From Ridgeia piscesae (lineage: Eukaryota > Annelida > Polychaeta > Sabellida > Siboglinidae), in assembly GCA_025642075.2 (NCBI GenBank), contig JAODUO010000185.1:244501-308500 (forward strand): a stretch of DNA of 64,000 nt, given 5' to 3'. Position numbers and translations under genes: made by a program. The notes under the pieces are model-generated. The model did not search any database. It saw only the letters and a program-made list of their open reading frames with translations, and was not told where the DNA came from. Each line of letters starts with the position of its first letter. Position 1 is the stretch's first letter. Below are positions 25,501-38,900 of the stretch, piece after piece.

Positions 25501-28500
25501 CACACCCTCCACTGTACTCTGTAACAACCCCACACACAGGGTAACCACCCCTCCACATCCTCCACTGTACTCTGTAACAACCCCACACACAGGGTAACCA
25601 CCCCTCCACACCCTCCACTGTACTCTGTAACAACCCCACACACAGGGTAACCACCCCTCCACATCCTCCACTGTACTCTGTAACAACCCCACACACAGGG
25701 TAACCACCCCTCCACATCCTCCACTGTACTCTGTAACAACCCCACACACAGGGTAACCACCCCTCCACATCCTCCACTGTACTCTGTAACAACCCCACAC
25801 ACAGGGTAACCACTCCCTCCACACCCTCCACTGTACTCTGTAACAACCCCACACACAGGGTAACTACCCCTCCACACCCTCGACTGTACTCTGTAACAAC
25901 CCCACACACAGGGTAACAACCCCTCCACACCCTCCACTGTACTCTGTAACAACCCCACACACAGGGTAACCTCCCCTCCACACCCTCCACTGTACTCTGT
26001 AACAACCCCACACACAGGGTAACAACCCCTCCACACCCTCCACTGTACTCTGTAACAACCCCACACACAGGGTAACCACCCCTCCACATCCTCCACTGTA
26101 CTCTGTAACAACCCCACACACAGGGTAACCACCCCTCCACATCCTCCACTGTACTCTGTAACAACCCCACACACAGGGTAACCACCCCTCCACATCCTCC
26201 ACTGTACTCTGTAACAACCCCCACACAGCCACCCCTCACACTTGTACTGTAACAACCCCACACACAGGGTAACCACCCCTCCACATCCTACTGTACTCTG
26301 TAACAACCCCACACACAGGGTAACCACCCCTCCACATCCTCCACTGTACTCTGTAACAACCCCACACACAGGGTAACATCCTCCACACCCTCCACTGTAC
26401 TCTGTAACAACCCCACACACAGGGTAACACCCCTCCACACCCTCCACTGTACTCTGTAACAACCCCACACACAGGGTAACTAACCCTCCACACCCTCCAC
26501 TGTACTCTGTAACAACCCCACACTAAGGTAACTACCCCTCCACACCCTCCATGTACTCTGTAACAACCCCACACACAGGGTAACCACCCCTCCACACCCT
26601 CCACTGTACTCTAACCCCACACAGGGTAACTACCCCTCCACACCCTCCACTGTACTCTGTAACAACCCCACACACAGGGTAACAACCCCTCCACACCCTC
26701 CACTGTACTCTGTAACAACCCCACACACAGGGTAACCACCCCTCCACACCCTCCACTGTACCCTGTAACAACCCCACACACAGGGTAACCCACACCCTCC
26801 ACTACTCTGTAACAACCCCACACACAGGGTAACAATCCACACACACACAGGGTAACAACCCCTCCACACCCACCACCACACTTTGTAACAACCTCCCACA
26901 CAGGATAACAACCCACACACACACACAGGGTAACAACCCCTCCACCCATCGTCCAGTGTTCTGTAACACACCCCATACTTACACACCCCACACAGGGTAA
27001 CAACCCCTCCATGGTGTTCTGTAACAAACCCCATTCAGTTGAACAACACATCTTTGCCTTCCACTGTGCTGTGTATCACACCTTAGGCTGTCACATTGTA
27101 CAACAACATCACATAGCAACATTACACAGATCTCCTGGATGATTTAAAGTCACGATTAACAGCTGCAGGATTTGTCATACACATTGACCACACGAAAGAA
27201 CACATTGACCACATGAAAGAACACATTGACCACATGAAAGAACACATTGACCACACGAAAGAACACATTGACCACATGAAAGAACACATTGACCACCAAA
27301 AACACTGCCATGAAAGAACACATTGACACACAAAAAAACTGACCACATGAAAGAACACATTGCACATGAAAGAACACATTGACCACAGAAAGAACACATT
27401 GACCACACGAAAGAACACATTGACCACATGAAAGAACACATTGACCACATGAAAGAACACATTGACCACATGAAAGAACACATTGACCACACGTAAGAAC
27501 ACATTGACCACACGAAAGAACACATTGACCACACGAAAGAACACATTGACCACATGAAAGAACACATTGACCACATGAAAGAACACATTGACCACATGAA
27601 AGAACACATTGACCACATGAAAGAACTTACCCCAAGGTCTACAAACTCAAGGAATGCTTCGTGACTGGCTGTGACTGAGTCGATTTGGTCTGCTTCCTTC
27701 AGGAACACCTGCAGATGACACAGTGGACAATGAGGTGACATCCTCTGGTCACTACATCACATCTCAGCATTCCTCCCAATCAAGAACAACATGCACTTAA
27801 TATGGGGCCAGACTTCAGTCTTTATCAATGTTTCTTTTGTGACATTGTCAAGATTTAACCAGAGTGCCACCCTGACACTTAACTCTAGATGACTTGTAGA
27901 CAGACTTAACAACCCTTCTACCCTATGTCTATCTCTCTCCTTTCACTTGTTTCTGCTGATTTTATTTCTAAACAAAATCATGCTACTAGCACCCAGACAA
28001 TGAGCAGACAATTTGTTCCAAGCAACAAAAAGAACACATAAAACCACAACTTGAAATTAATCACACAATAATCTTAGAAGAAAACGTAATTCCATACAGA
28101 CCACAAGACAAGACGCCACAACCTAGCCAGGTCCTCTCCTCTCCCCCTCCCTCACCCACTTGCCTGTAGTTCCCTGGCGTCCCTCAGATCCTTCTCCTTC
28201 TTCTTCCACAGTTCCTGGATGATCCTCTGATCCGCCCTCAGCTGTGTCAGTTTGGACTTGACGTCCTTGTCCTCAGGACACTTCTCCAGGATCTTCCTGC
28301 CGAGGCCGTCAGTCTGGTCAAACCTGTGGATTCATGACAACTCTTACAACACAGACCCAGGAGTTAGTTGCAGGAGCTCCTAGTGATGTCTCTCAATCAG
28401 GTCCTGTATTTGAATGACATCAATGCAAATAAATCAATCATTTCTGGTCCTTTTCAAATAAACTTTCCAGTACGTCTGAAAAACAATTCCTGGCGTAAAT

Positions 28501-31500
28501 AACCAAGCATGTGTCAGATTTGTAAATGTATCGCCCAAGTATGAAGTGTCAAAGTTTGACAACATAAAATATTGAGGCATTTTTAATGACTCATTTATTT
28601 AAATGTAATCACTGACAATGGAATTGAAAGTAAAGGTTTTTAAATACTGACAATGGAATAGAAAGTAAAGGTAAGTTCTTATACAGCGCGGCACAGAATC
28701 CTCAGCATTGCTTAAAGCGCTGCGAAGACTATTTATACACAAATATCTACCACTGTCAGCCAAGATAAACGTTGTTTCATGTGCGAAAAAGTACACAATA
28801 GAGTAAGAGAATGATCAATGTCGCAGTGAACCGCTTACTTTGCAGCGTTGGCGTTGATGTCAGACTTGAGGTCCTGGTGCTTCTTGAGCAGGGCCTCAGC
28901 CTCCGTGACATCGCGAGGGACCTCCTTCTCTCTCAGCTCGCTCTTCACTCCAGCTATCCACAGGTCCTGGTGAAGACAGACACAGATCAGTCTATACAGT
29001 CTGACACCACAAGCTTCCTACGGCCAGATCACAATCACAACCACAACCACAACCACAACCACAACCACAACCACAACCACAATCACAATCACAATCACAA
29101 CCACTTGTCCAGATGTCTCTCTGCATCACCACGCACGTACCATCTCATATTACATTACATTACATTACATTACATTACAATACATTACAATACATTACAT
29201 TACATTACATTACATTACATTACATTACATTACATTACATTACATTACATTACATTACATTACATCACATTACATTGATGTACAGGTATTGCACCTTGAA
29301 ATTAGGCAAAGGACATACCAAGTCTTTGGCTTGTTCGTTGAATGCGTGACGTTTCTCTGAGTCGGCCAGCTTGATCTTTCGCTCATGTGCTTTTTCCTAG
29401 AATGCAGATGAATTACAGTGTATTTAGCTTTAAAAATAATGATGGTTGCTACGCTGAAATTTAACAAGTTTCTGAAATCAAATATCAATGCTAAAGGTAT
29501 TTAATTTAATTTACAATGTCCAAAACATTTGAAACATTACAATTTTTTTAAGGTATGTTCATTCTAATTTGCAACCACATGTAAATGATTATATCACTAG
29601 TAAATATTTAGTATAAATATTAAGTATATGACACATTATATGCAATAAAATAATACATTTTAAATAAATAATTAATACAATTTAAATTGGCATTACATTT
29701 CAAGTTTAAATTACAGATAAACAATTCATATAAGGCTGTACAGTAAGTTAAATAAAACACATTACTCATATTAGTGGACAGAACAGTAATAACATTAAAT
29801 TTTACCAATCTAATTTCCAGTAAAATGCTCGATGTGCGGCACAAAATGTATTCACTTGTAAAATGTAAAACAATTGCATAAATATCGGCAAACAAAAGTA
29901 TGTGGGGAATGGGACAAACCTGTAGAGCCTTCCACATGTCCATGATCTCTTGTTCCATCTTATTGACGTACCCCGCCTCCCCTGGGTACGACTGTCTCAC
30001 CCTGCAAGCACACAACCACTCCACTCATAGACAGGATTCATCTGACTGATTCCACGATCAATTTACCCTTTTCCAGTAACGTGTCAATCGCTTTAAGCAA
30101 AGTTCTTCTGACATCTACTGCACATGTGCAAACAACACCAGTTGTCATCTCAATACATGTTATTGCTGGATTTCCATATTCATGTCGCTTCTTTGACGCG
30201 TCTTGTTAGAAGATTTTAAATGTTTTATATATAATAAACTGAATCTGAGTTATATAAATGGGAATTCACATGACAATTATTTCTACTGATTTTTAGTCAA
30301 ACTTAAATAATTAAAAATGCAATACAATAATTTTGTACAGACACTGTAAAAAGTTAACAATTAAACAACCAGAGCAGCATGTAGATTAGGTGCAGATTGG
30401 CCGTACTTATATTCAATCCAGTATGATATCCATTACAACTGAAATAAATAATTTGTTTAAATACGTAAACAGATACCAACCATCAAAGCATATAAGATAG
30501 ATGCAGATTGGCCTAGCCTACACGTAATATATTCAACTTAGTAGGTGTAGTACGTTGGACAGCACACACCGACAGGACAGACTTACGAGTTGGCAATAAG
30601 ATTCATCTTGTTTATCTTCTCTTGCAGTGGCTGCAGCTCATGTTCCAGATTCTAAAATGTCGTAAAATAACAGCCCATAAGAGAACATCAAACATCAACA
30701 CACAGGATTTTTAATTAAAGATTGACATAAATTTATTTCAACAACAGACAAACGTAATAGAACTAGTGATGTTTTCAAACATTCTATTGTCAATATGTTA
30801 TCTCTAATACGCCATTAACTGCCTGTCCGTGTGAGCATCAAAGTATTTCAATAAGTAGCCAAATATCAGTGCTTACAATACTATCAAACATTCTGATTAG
30901 GTCACTTGAGTCCAACAATGAAACTGTCAGTTCAAATACAAGAGTAGGAATGTATTTTCTTGATGAGTCCAATACATTCTTCCCTCCTTCCTCCTTCCAC
31001 AGTGATTACTTGGCCTCTCCCTATTAGCCTCTTCCTTGCTTGCCACTCCTCCCTATTTTCTTAACTTATCACCCTTCCCTCGCCCCCTTCCTCGTCAATC
31101 CCTCACTCCATGCCCCCTCTTTTATTGTCCCTCCCTCCTCACCCTGTCTCTCCTCACCCCCTCCTCACCCACTCCCTCCTCACCCACTCCCTCCTCACCC
31201 TCCCTCTCCTCACCCTGTCTCTCCTCACCCTCCCTCTCCTCACCCTGTCTCTCCTCACCCTCCCCCTCCTAACCCTGTCTCTCCTCACCCTCCCTCTCCT
31301 CACCCTGTCTCTCCTCACCCTCCCTCTCCTCACCCTGTCTCTCCTCACCCACTCCCTCCTCACCCACTCCGTCCTCACCCTCCCTCTCCTCACCCTGTCT
31401 CTCCTCACCCTGTCTCTCCTCACCCTCCCTCTCCTCACCCTGTCTCTCCTCACCCTCCCCCTCCTCACCCTGTCTCTCCTCACCCTCCCTCTCCTCACCC

Positions 31501-34500
31501 TGTCTCTCCTCACCCACTCCCTCCTCACCCACTCCCTCCTCACCCTGTCTCTCCTCACCCTGTCTCTCCTCACCCTGTCTCTCCTCACCCTGTCTCTCCT
31601 CACCCTGTCTCTCCTCACCCTCCCTCTCACCCTGTCTCTCCTCACCCTCCCCCTCCTCACCCTGTCTCTCCTCACCCTCCCCTCCTCACCCTGTCTCTCC
31701 CTCACCTCCTCTCCTCACCCTGTCTCTCCTCACCCTCCCCTCCTCACCCTGTCTCTCCTCACCCTCCCTCTCCTCACCCTGTCTCTCCTCACCCTCCCTC
31801 TCCTCACCCTGTCTCTCCTCACCCTCCCTCCTCACCCTCCTCTCCTCACCCTGTCTCTCCTCCCCCCCTCTCCTCACCCTGTCTCTCCTCACCCTCCCCC
31901 TCCTCACCCTGTCTCTCCTCACCCTCCCTCTCCTCACCCTGTCTCTCCTCACCCTCCCTCTCCTCACCCTGTCTCTCCTCACCCTCCCTCCTCACCCTCC
32001 CTCCTCACCCTGTCTCTCCTCACCCTGTCTCTCCTCACCCTGTCTCTCCTCACCCTGTCTCTCCTCACCCTCCCCTCCTAACCCTGTCTCTCCTCACCCT
32101 CTCCTCTCCTCACCCTGTCTCTCCTCACCCTCCCTCTCCTCACCCTGTCTCTCCTCACCCACTCCTCCTCACCCCTCCGTCCTCACCCTCCCTCTCCTCA
32201 CCCTGTCTCTCCTCACCCTGTCTCTCCTCACCCTCCCTCTCCTCACCCTGTCTCTCCTCACCCTCCCTCTCCTCACCCTGTCTCTCCTCACCCTCCCTCT
32301 CCTCACCCTGTCTCTCCTCACCCTGTCTCTCCTCACCCTCCCTCTCCTCACCCTGTCTCTCCTCACCCTCCCCCTCCTCACCCTGTCTCTCCTCACCCTC
32401 CCTCTCCTCACCCTGTCTCTCCTCACCCTCCCTCTCCTCACCCTGTCTCTCCTCACCCACTCCCTCCTCACCCTCCCTCTCCTCACCCTGTCTCTCCTCA
32501 CCCTCCCTCTCCTCACCCTGTCTCTCCTCACCCTCCCCCTCCTCACCCTGTCTCTCCTCACCCTCCCTCTCCTCACCCTGTCTCTCCTCACCCTCCTCTC
32601 CTCACCCTGTCTCTCCTCACCCCCCCTCCTCACCCTCCCTCCTCACCCTGTCTCTCCTCACCCTGTCTCTCCTCACCCTCTCTCCTCACCCCTCCCTCCT
32701 CACCCTGTCTCTCCTCACCCTGTCTCTCCTCACCCTGTCTCTCCTCACCCCTCCCTCCTCACCCTGTCTCTCCTCACCCTGTCTCTCCTCACCCTCCCTC
32801 TCCTCACCCACTCCCTCCTCACCCTGTCTCTCCCACCCTCCCTCTCCTCACCCTGTCTCTCCTCACCCTGTCTCTCCTCACCCTCCCTCTCCTCACCCTT
32901 CTCTCCTCACCCTGTCTCTCCTCACCCTGTCTCTCCTCACCCTGTCTCTCCTCACCCTGTCTCTCCTCACCCTCCCTCTCTTCACCCTCCCTCCTCACCC
33001 TCCCTCTCCTCACCCTGTCTCTCCTCACCCTCCCTCTCCTCACCCTGTCTCTCCTCACCCCTCTCTCCTCACCCCCTCCTACCTGGTGTTTCCTCTGCAG
33101 TGCCTGTACAGTCCTCATGTCCTTGCCGAGGTCGTCGTTGGTGAGGACACTCTGCTTCTCACTCATCCAGTCCCGCAGCTCCCCACACATGTTCTGGAAG
33201 AGCTCGATGCTGCAAGTGTCACAGGAAATAAGTACACTCGTAAAACACACGACACTGTCTATGGATGACACGTTCCATCTGTGTCTATGGATTCTATCAC
33301 GTCTATCACGTCTATCACATCTATCACGTCTATCACGTCTATCACGTCTATCACATCTATCACGTCTATCACGTCTATCACATCTATCATATCTATCACA
33401 TCTATCAAATCTATCACATCTATCGCATCTATCACATCTATCTAAATATTATTCACGCTACTAACATCGGCAGTAAGCTATCTGTTACAGTCATTTATGC
33501 GCTTTGTCAGACCAAGTACAGTCTCAAAACTATCCTTTTATCTGCCATCGTCACTTTGTGCCAAGAACTTCCACCTCCAAGGCGCTAGAGAACATTTCCA
33601 CGAACAGACATCAAAGGACAATGGTTAGGTAGCATCAGTTAAACCTTGGAGAAACAAATTATAAATCATGTGACCTCCCTGTATAAACTACACTGCAGGC
33701 AGCCTACAGGAGCATATAAATTATGTAGATGATGTTAACTATTCTAACATCCATGTGTGCCCCTATAACTGCTGAATTCATTACCTGGAGGCTCCCTTCA
33801 GCGTCTTCTCTCGGTTCAGTTTCAGGCGCATCATATTCTCCCACCTGGCAACACGGCAGCAATAGTAAATAAATATAACGCATTTATTTATGAAGCATTA
33901 TTCCACATCACAGGGGTAAGAGAGGTGAAATTTGTTATCTAGTTTGTTGCATTCGGGAACAGAAACTTGATCAAATGTAGTGAAGGCTGAACTATCGGTA
34001 CGTCTGTTATACAATAATTAATAATATGAAGCCTTACACCAAACATATAGGCTTTGCTGTGTTGCAATATGAAACTGTCTTATCGATTTGAGTGAAGGAA
34101 ATGATCGATTACTGAAAAATGCCACTCAAGAGTAGCTCACAACTATCTCATGAGTTTGTCACAACTATCTCATGAGTTTGTCACAACTATCTCATGAGTT
34201 TGTCACAACTATCTCATGAGTTTGTCACAACTATCTCATGAGTTTGTCACAACTATCTCATGAGTTTGTCACAACTATCTCATGAGTTTGTCACAACTAT
34301 CTCATGAGTTTGTCACAACTATCTCATGAGTTTGTCACAACTATCTCATGAGTTTGTCACAACTATCTCATGAGTTTGTCACAACTATCTCATGAGTGTG
34401 TCACAACTATCTCATGAGTTTGTCACAACTATCTCATGAGTTTGTCACAACTATCTCATGAGTTTGTCACAACTATCTCATGAGTTTGTCACAACTATCT

Positions 34501-35909
34501 CATGAGTTTGTCACAACTATCTCATGAGTTTGTCACAACTATCTCATGAGTTTGTCACAACTATCTCATGAGTTTGTCACAACTATCTCATGAGTTTGTC
34601 ACAACTATCTCATGAGTTTGTCACAACTATCTCATGAGTTTGTCACAACTATCTCATGAGTTTGTTACAACTATCTCATGAGTTTGCAGTTGCGTAGACC
34701 CGTTTACAATGTGAGCAAGTTCCACTGTAGATGGATGACTACAGGCATTGCATGTTTTACAAGACCATTACAAAGTAATTCTAGCTCACTACAATCCTTT
34801 GCTATTGTCCAAGATGTGTAAGTGTTTAATTTGTCGCACTTGTGCGTGTAACTCTTATTGCTATAGCAGACACAACACAACACAACACAACACAACACAA
34901 CACAACACAACACAACACACAACACAACACAACACAACACAACACAACACAACACAACACAACACAACACAACACACAACGCACCGGTCATTGATGTCCT
35001 TCTGTCTGGACCTGATGGCCGGAGTGTGTCCATGCTTCGCCTTCACCATCGTAGTCGCCATCTTGTTGATGTTCTCCAAGATGTGACTGTTCGCAGCGAT
35101 GTCAGTGATGAGAACCTACAGGTGGCAGCACCGGCACACAGTTACCAAACAGGATTTGTAGCGTATGAAAATACATATTAATCTTCTCTCTGCTACCCTA
35201 CTGCCAGATGGAGTGAAATTTGCATTGCCCAAACTGAACAAATCTTACAGTTAACATACACAACACAAATTACATACAACATATGAATTCCCGTGTGACA
35301 TCTTGTGGCACGAACATACAATGATAACTCATAAAATGCTAATAAAAACACAAGCACCTGACTTTGGATGTAAATGTACACAAACTGGAGAAGACATGAG
35401 GTAAACTTGAGTACTGACTGCTGTAGATGCTATGTATAATAAATAAATGATATGTACACTGAGTTACATGACAAGTCAATTACCCAACATCATGCCACGA
35501 ACACATCATCCTAACACTATTAGGGGAACTTCTTGTGCTCTGAGCCTTGGAAACTAAGCACCGAAGAGCAGCAAGATACAAAGTGTTTGTATTCTCAAAT
35601 TCGATAAGTGTTATTAAAGATATCAACAAATGATGTAGTAATCAGTTGTAATATTACAACGCTACTGCTAGCTTTATGAGATAACTTGCCTCAAATTTCC
35701 TCTTCATTGCTTCCCTGTTTTCTGAGAGACTTTCCTTCGTCTGGAGCAGTTGTTCCTGGAAACATCAAGTTTACAGTTTCTAACTGATGCAGGTTCATCT
35801 CAACTATTCATTTTCAAACAAAAACGTTCAAAAATAACAGCAACATAAATTCATAACAGGATAAGAAACTTAATTATTTGTGTTTATGAATCAAATTAAA
35901 TGATAAATA

Positions 35910-35987
<78 letters not shown>

Positions 35988-38900
35988 TCCACTGTCATTT
36001 ATTTCACACAAAACAAGACACTCAGCCAGAGTATAAGATGATATGCAAAAGTTACACAAATTTATACAGAGATCAGGTTTCAGGTAAAACATATAGAATT
36101 CAAAAATATACATTGGCAGTTTTACAGGAATATTGCATGACAATCTACAAGTGTCGATGACATTATATTGCCCACCTTATCTTTCATCCATGCTTCCAAG
36201 TTGTCACACTCATGACAGAAGTGGTAGAACTCAATGGCCTCCTCTAGATTTCTCTTGCGAGACTGCAGAACACAGCAAGGTCAGAGGTCATACATGTGAC
36301 TACAATCAGTACATTTTATGTAACACATGGTCCAACATTTGTCATGCCACTTCACTTGCTATACTACTAACAAGATATATATTACAAAAAAATAATACCT
36401 TTGTTTAGGATTTTGTTATATATGAACACATTTTAATAAAAAAGAATCCAGTAATAAATATATGAATATAAAATAAACATAGCATGATGTAGCAATTACA
36501 AAATGAATTAATCACACTAATACAACAAACCTGACAATTTTTTATACGTTTTTTCCACAATTAAAAACTATGTGTAATTATAATTAGTGCAGACAGCGGA
36601 CAGATGATGTATACCTGTGAAAGTGAGCAGAGAGTTTTGTACGAGTCGTTGATCGCCTGTTGACGCTGCTCCACGTTGATCTTGTCAAAGTGCAGGTTGG
36701 CCTGGGACCGAACTGCAATGGACGACATATCATCAACGAATAGCATCATTATGTCGCAATTAGTAAAACAACATGGCACTACATCACAGCAATAGACTGG
36801 ACAGTTGGAACACCATACCGCCAATTGTAGAGATGTGTCCACTTCATTACCCCGCAATAAGTAACCCAAGATGGGCCACATCCTAGGAACCGTGTCAGTG
36901 GCAAGAACATCATCTCACCAATACCGAACATGACGGTTCTAATCAAATAGATTTTATTCCTGACTGACTTGTTGTCCACCTAGTCTTTGGCCTTACTTCC
37001 GGTGTGACGCTGACTTCGATATTGGCTGCTAATTTGTTTGTTTCCCTAATCCTCCCTCATCCAACCAGCCGCCTCCGCCACCCACCTCAAATCCCACAAC
37101 AAACACATACAGTATCACATTTACTGCGGTCACTAAATAAACTGAGAGAAAGACGACAAAATAAATCAAACTGACAACCACTCATCTGATATATCTCATT
37201 TAAGTAACCGACAAACGCTGCATTCATAAAACAGACAGTTCACAGCAAATTATATTTTCCGATTTCTAGCAGATTTACATGCACCGTAAAGACAAAAAAG
37301 TCACTTTTAACATCTGGCCACTGCCGCGTGTTGGCCACAGCTTGGCTGGATGTGTTCAATTGACTACCACCATCATTGGACAAGACTGATGACGCAAAGG
37401 TTACACACGGTGGCTGTTTGATGTGACAAATGTTTATTAAACAAGACCCAGTCACCTGGGGCATTTCCGCGTCTCCAGTTACAAATGCCTACGAAACCAC
37501 CCAGCAGAAATGGAAAAGGACAGAGAGGACTGAATCACCAAAACCATTGACACTGACACAAATGTATATTGCACATGACAGCAGAACCAGTCTGGTTGAA
37601 TCACCACGTGTAGAGAGAATAAGTAGTAGACAGACATCTTCCACCAAACCAACTTTCCCTTACCTCATTATCATACGCCACATCGTTTCTGTAGTAAAAT
37701 GTTCCTAATGATGACAATCATACTCAATCAAACTGCAGGATTTATTGGAAGACTTCATTTAAGCCGCAACAGATCCACATTTTTAAACGAGTATTGAATG
37801 AAACTCAAAAATATTTTTTTACTGAATATAATTTTTATAATACATATATTATTTGCAAAATAGTACCATTCACCCGAACACGTAACTGAAGCCCCAGAAC
37901 ATGTGACCTCCACCAAAAAACCCTCATGCGTGTGACCAATAGAACATGTGACATGCAAATGACCAAGTGACCGAGTGACCAGGGGCCAGTAGCGAGGGGC
38001 GGCAAGCAGACACCTACCTACGGGAGGTCTACCACCTATGGGGCGACTACTGCCATCTACAAGATGATAGCTGCAGTTGAGTGACACACGACGCGTCACT
38101 AGACATGTCCACATCGTCAGCTGAGATATATATGGGTTTAGATTATTTGTTACTCTATTTGCATGACAACACTGACACAATATAAACATGACAACACTGA
38201 CACGATATAAACACGACAACACTGACACAATATAAACATGACAACACTGACACAATATAAACATGACAACACTGACACAATATAAACATGACAACACTGA
38301 CACGATATAACACGACAACACTGACACGATATAAACATGACAACACTGACACGATATAAACACGACAACACTGACACAATATAAACATGACAACACTGAC
38401 ACGATATAAACATGACAACACTGACACAATATAAACACGACAACACTGACACAATATAAACATGACAACACTGACACAATATAAACACGACAACACTGAC
38501 ACAATATAAACATGACAACACTGACACAATATAAACATGACAACACTGACACAATATAAACATGACAACACTGACACAATGTAAACATGACAATACTTAC
38601 ACGATATAAACACGACAACACTGACACAATGTAAACATGACAACACTGACACAATATAAACATGACAACACTGACACAATATAAACATGACAACACTGAC
38701 ACAATGTAAACATGACAACACTGACACAATGTAAACATGACAACACTGACACAATGTAAACATGACAACACTGACACAATATAAACATGACAACACTGAC
38801 ACAATATAAACATGACAATACTGACACGATATAAACACGACAACACTGACACAATATAAACATGACAACACTGACACGATATAAACACGACAACACTGAC

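Noticed and set aside
31040..33268. 742-codon Pro/Ser-rich plus-strand frame
   Set aside because: Polypyrimidine array read as codons; the true coding here is e7 on the other strand.
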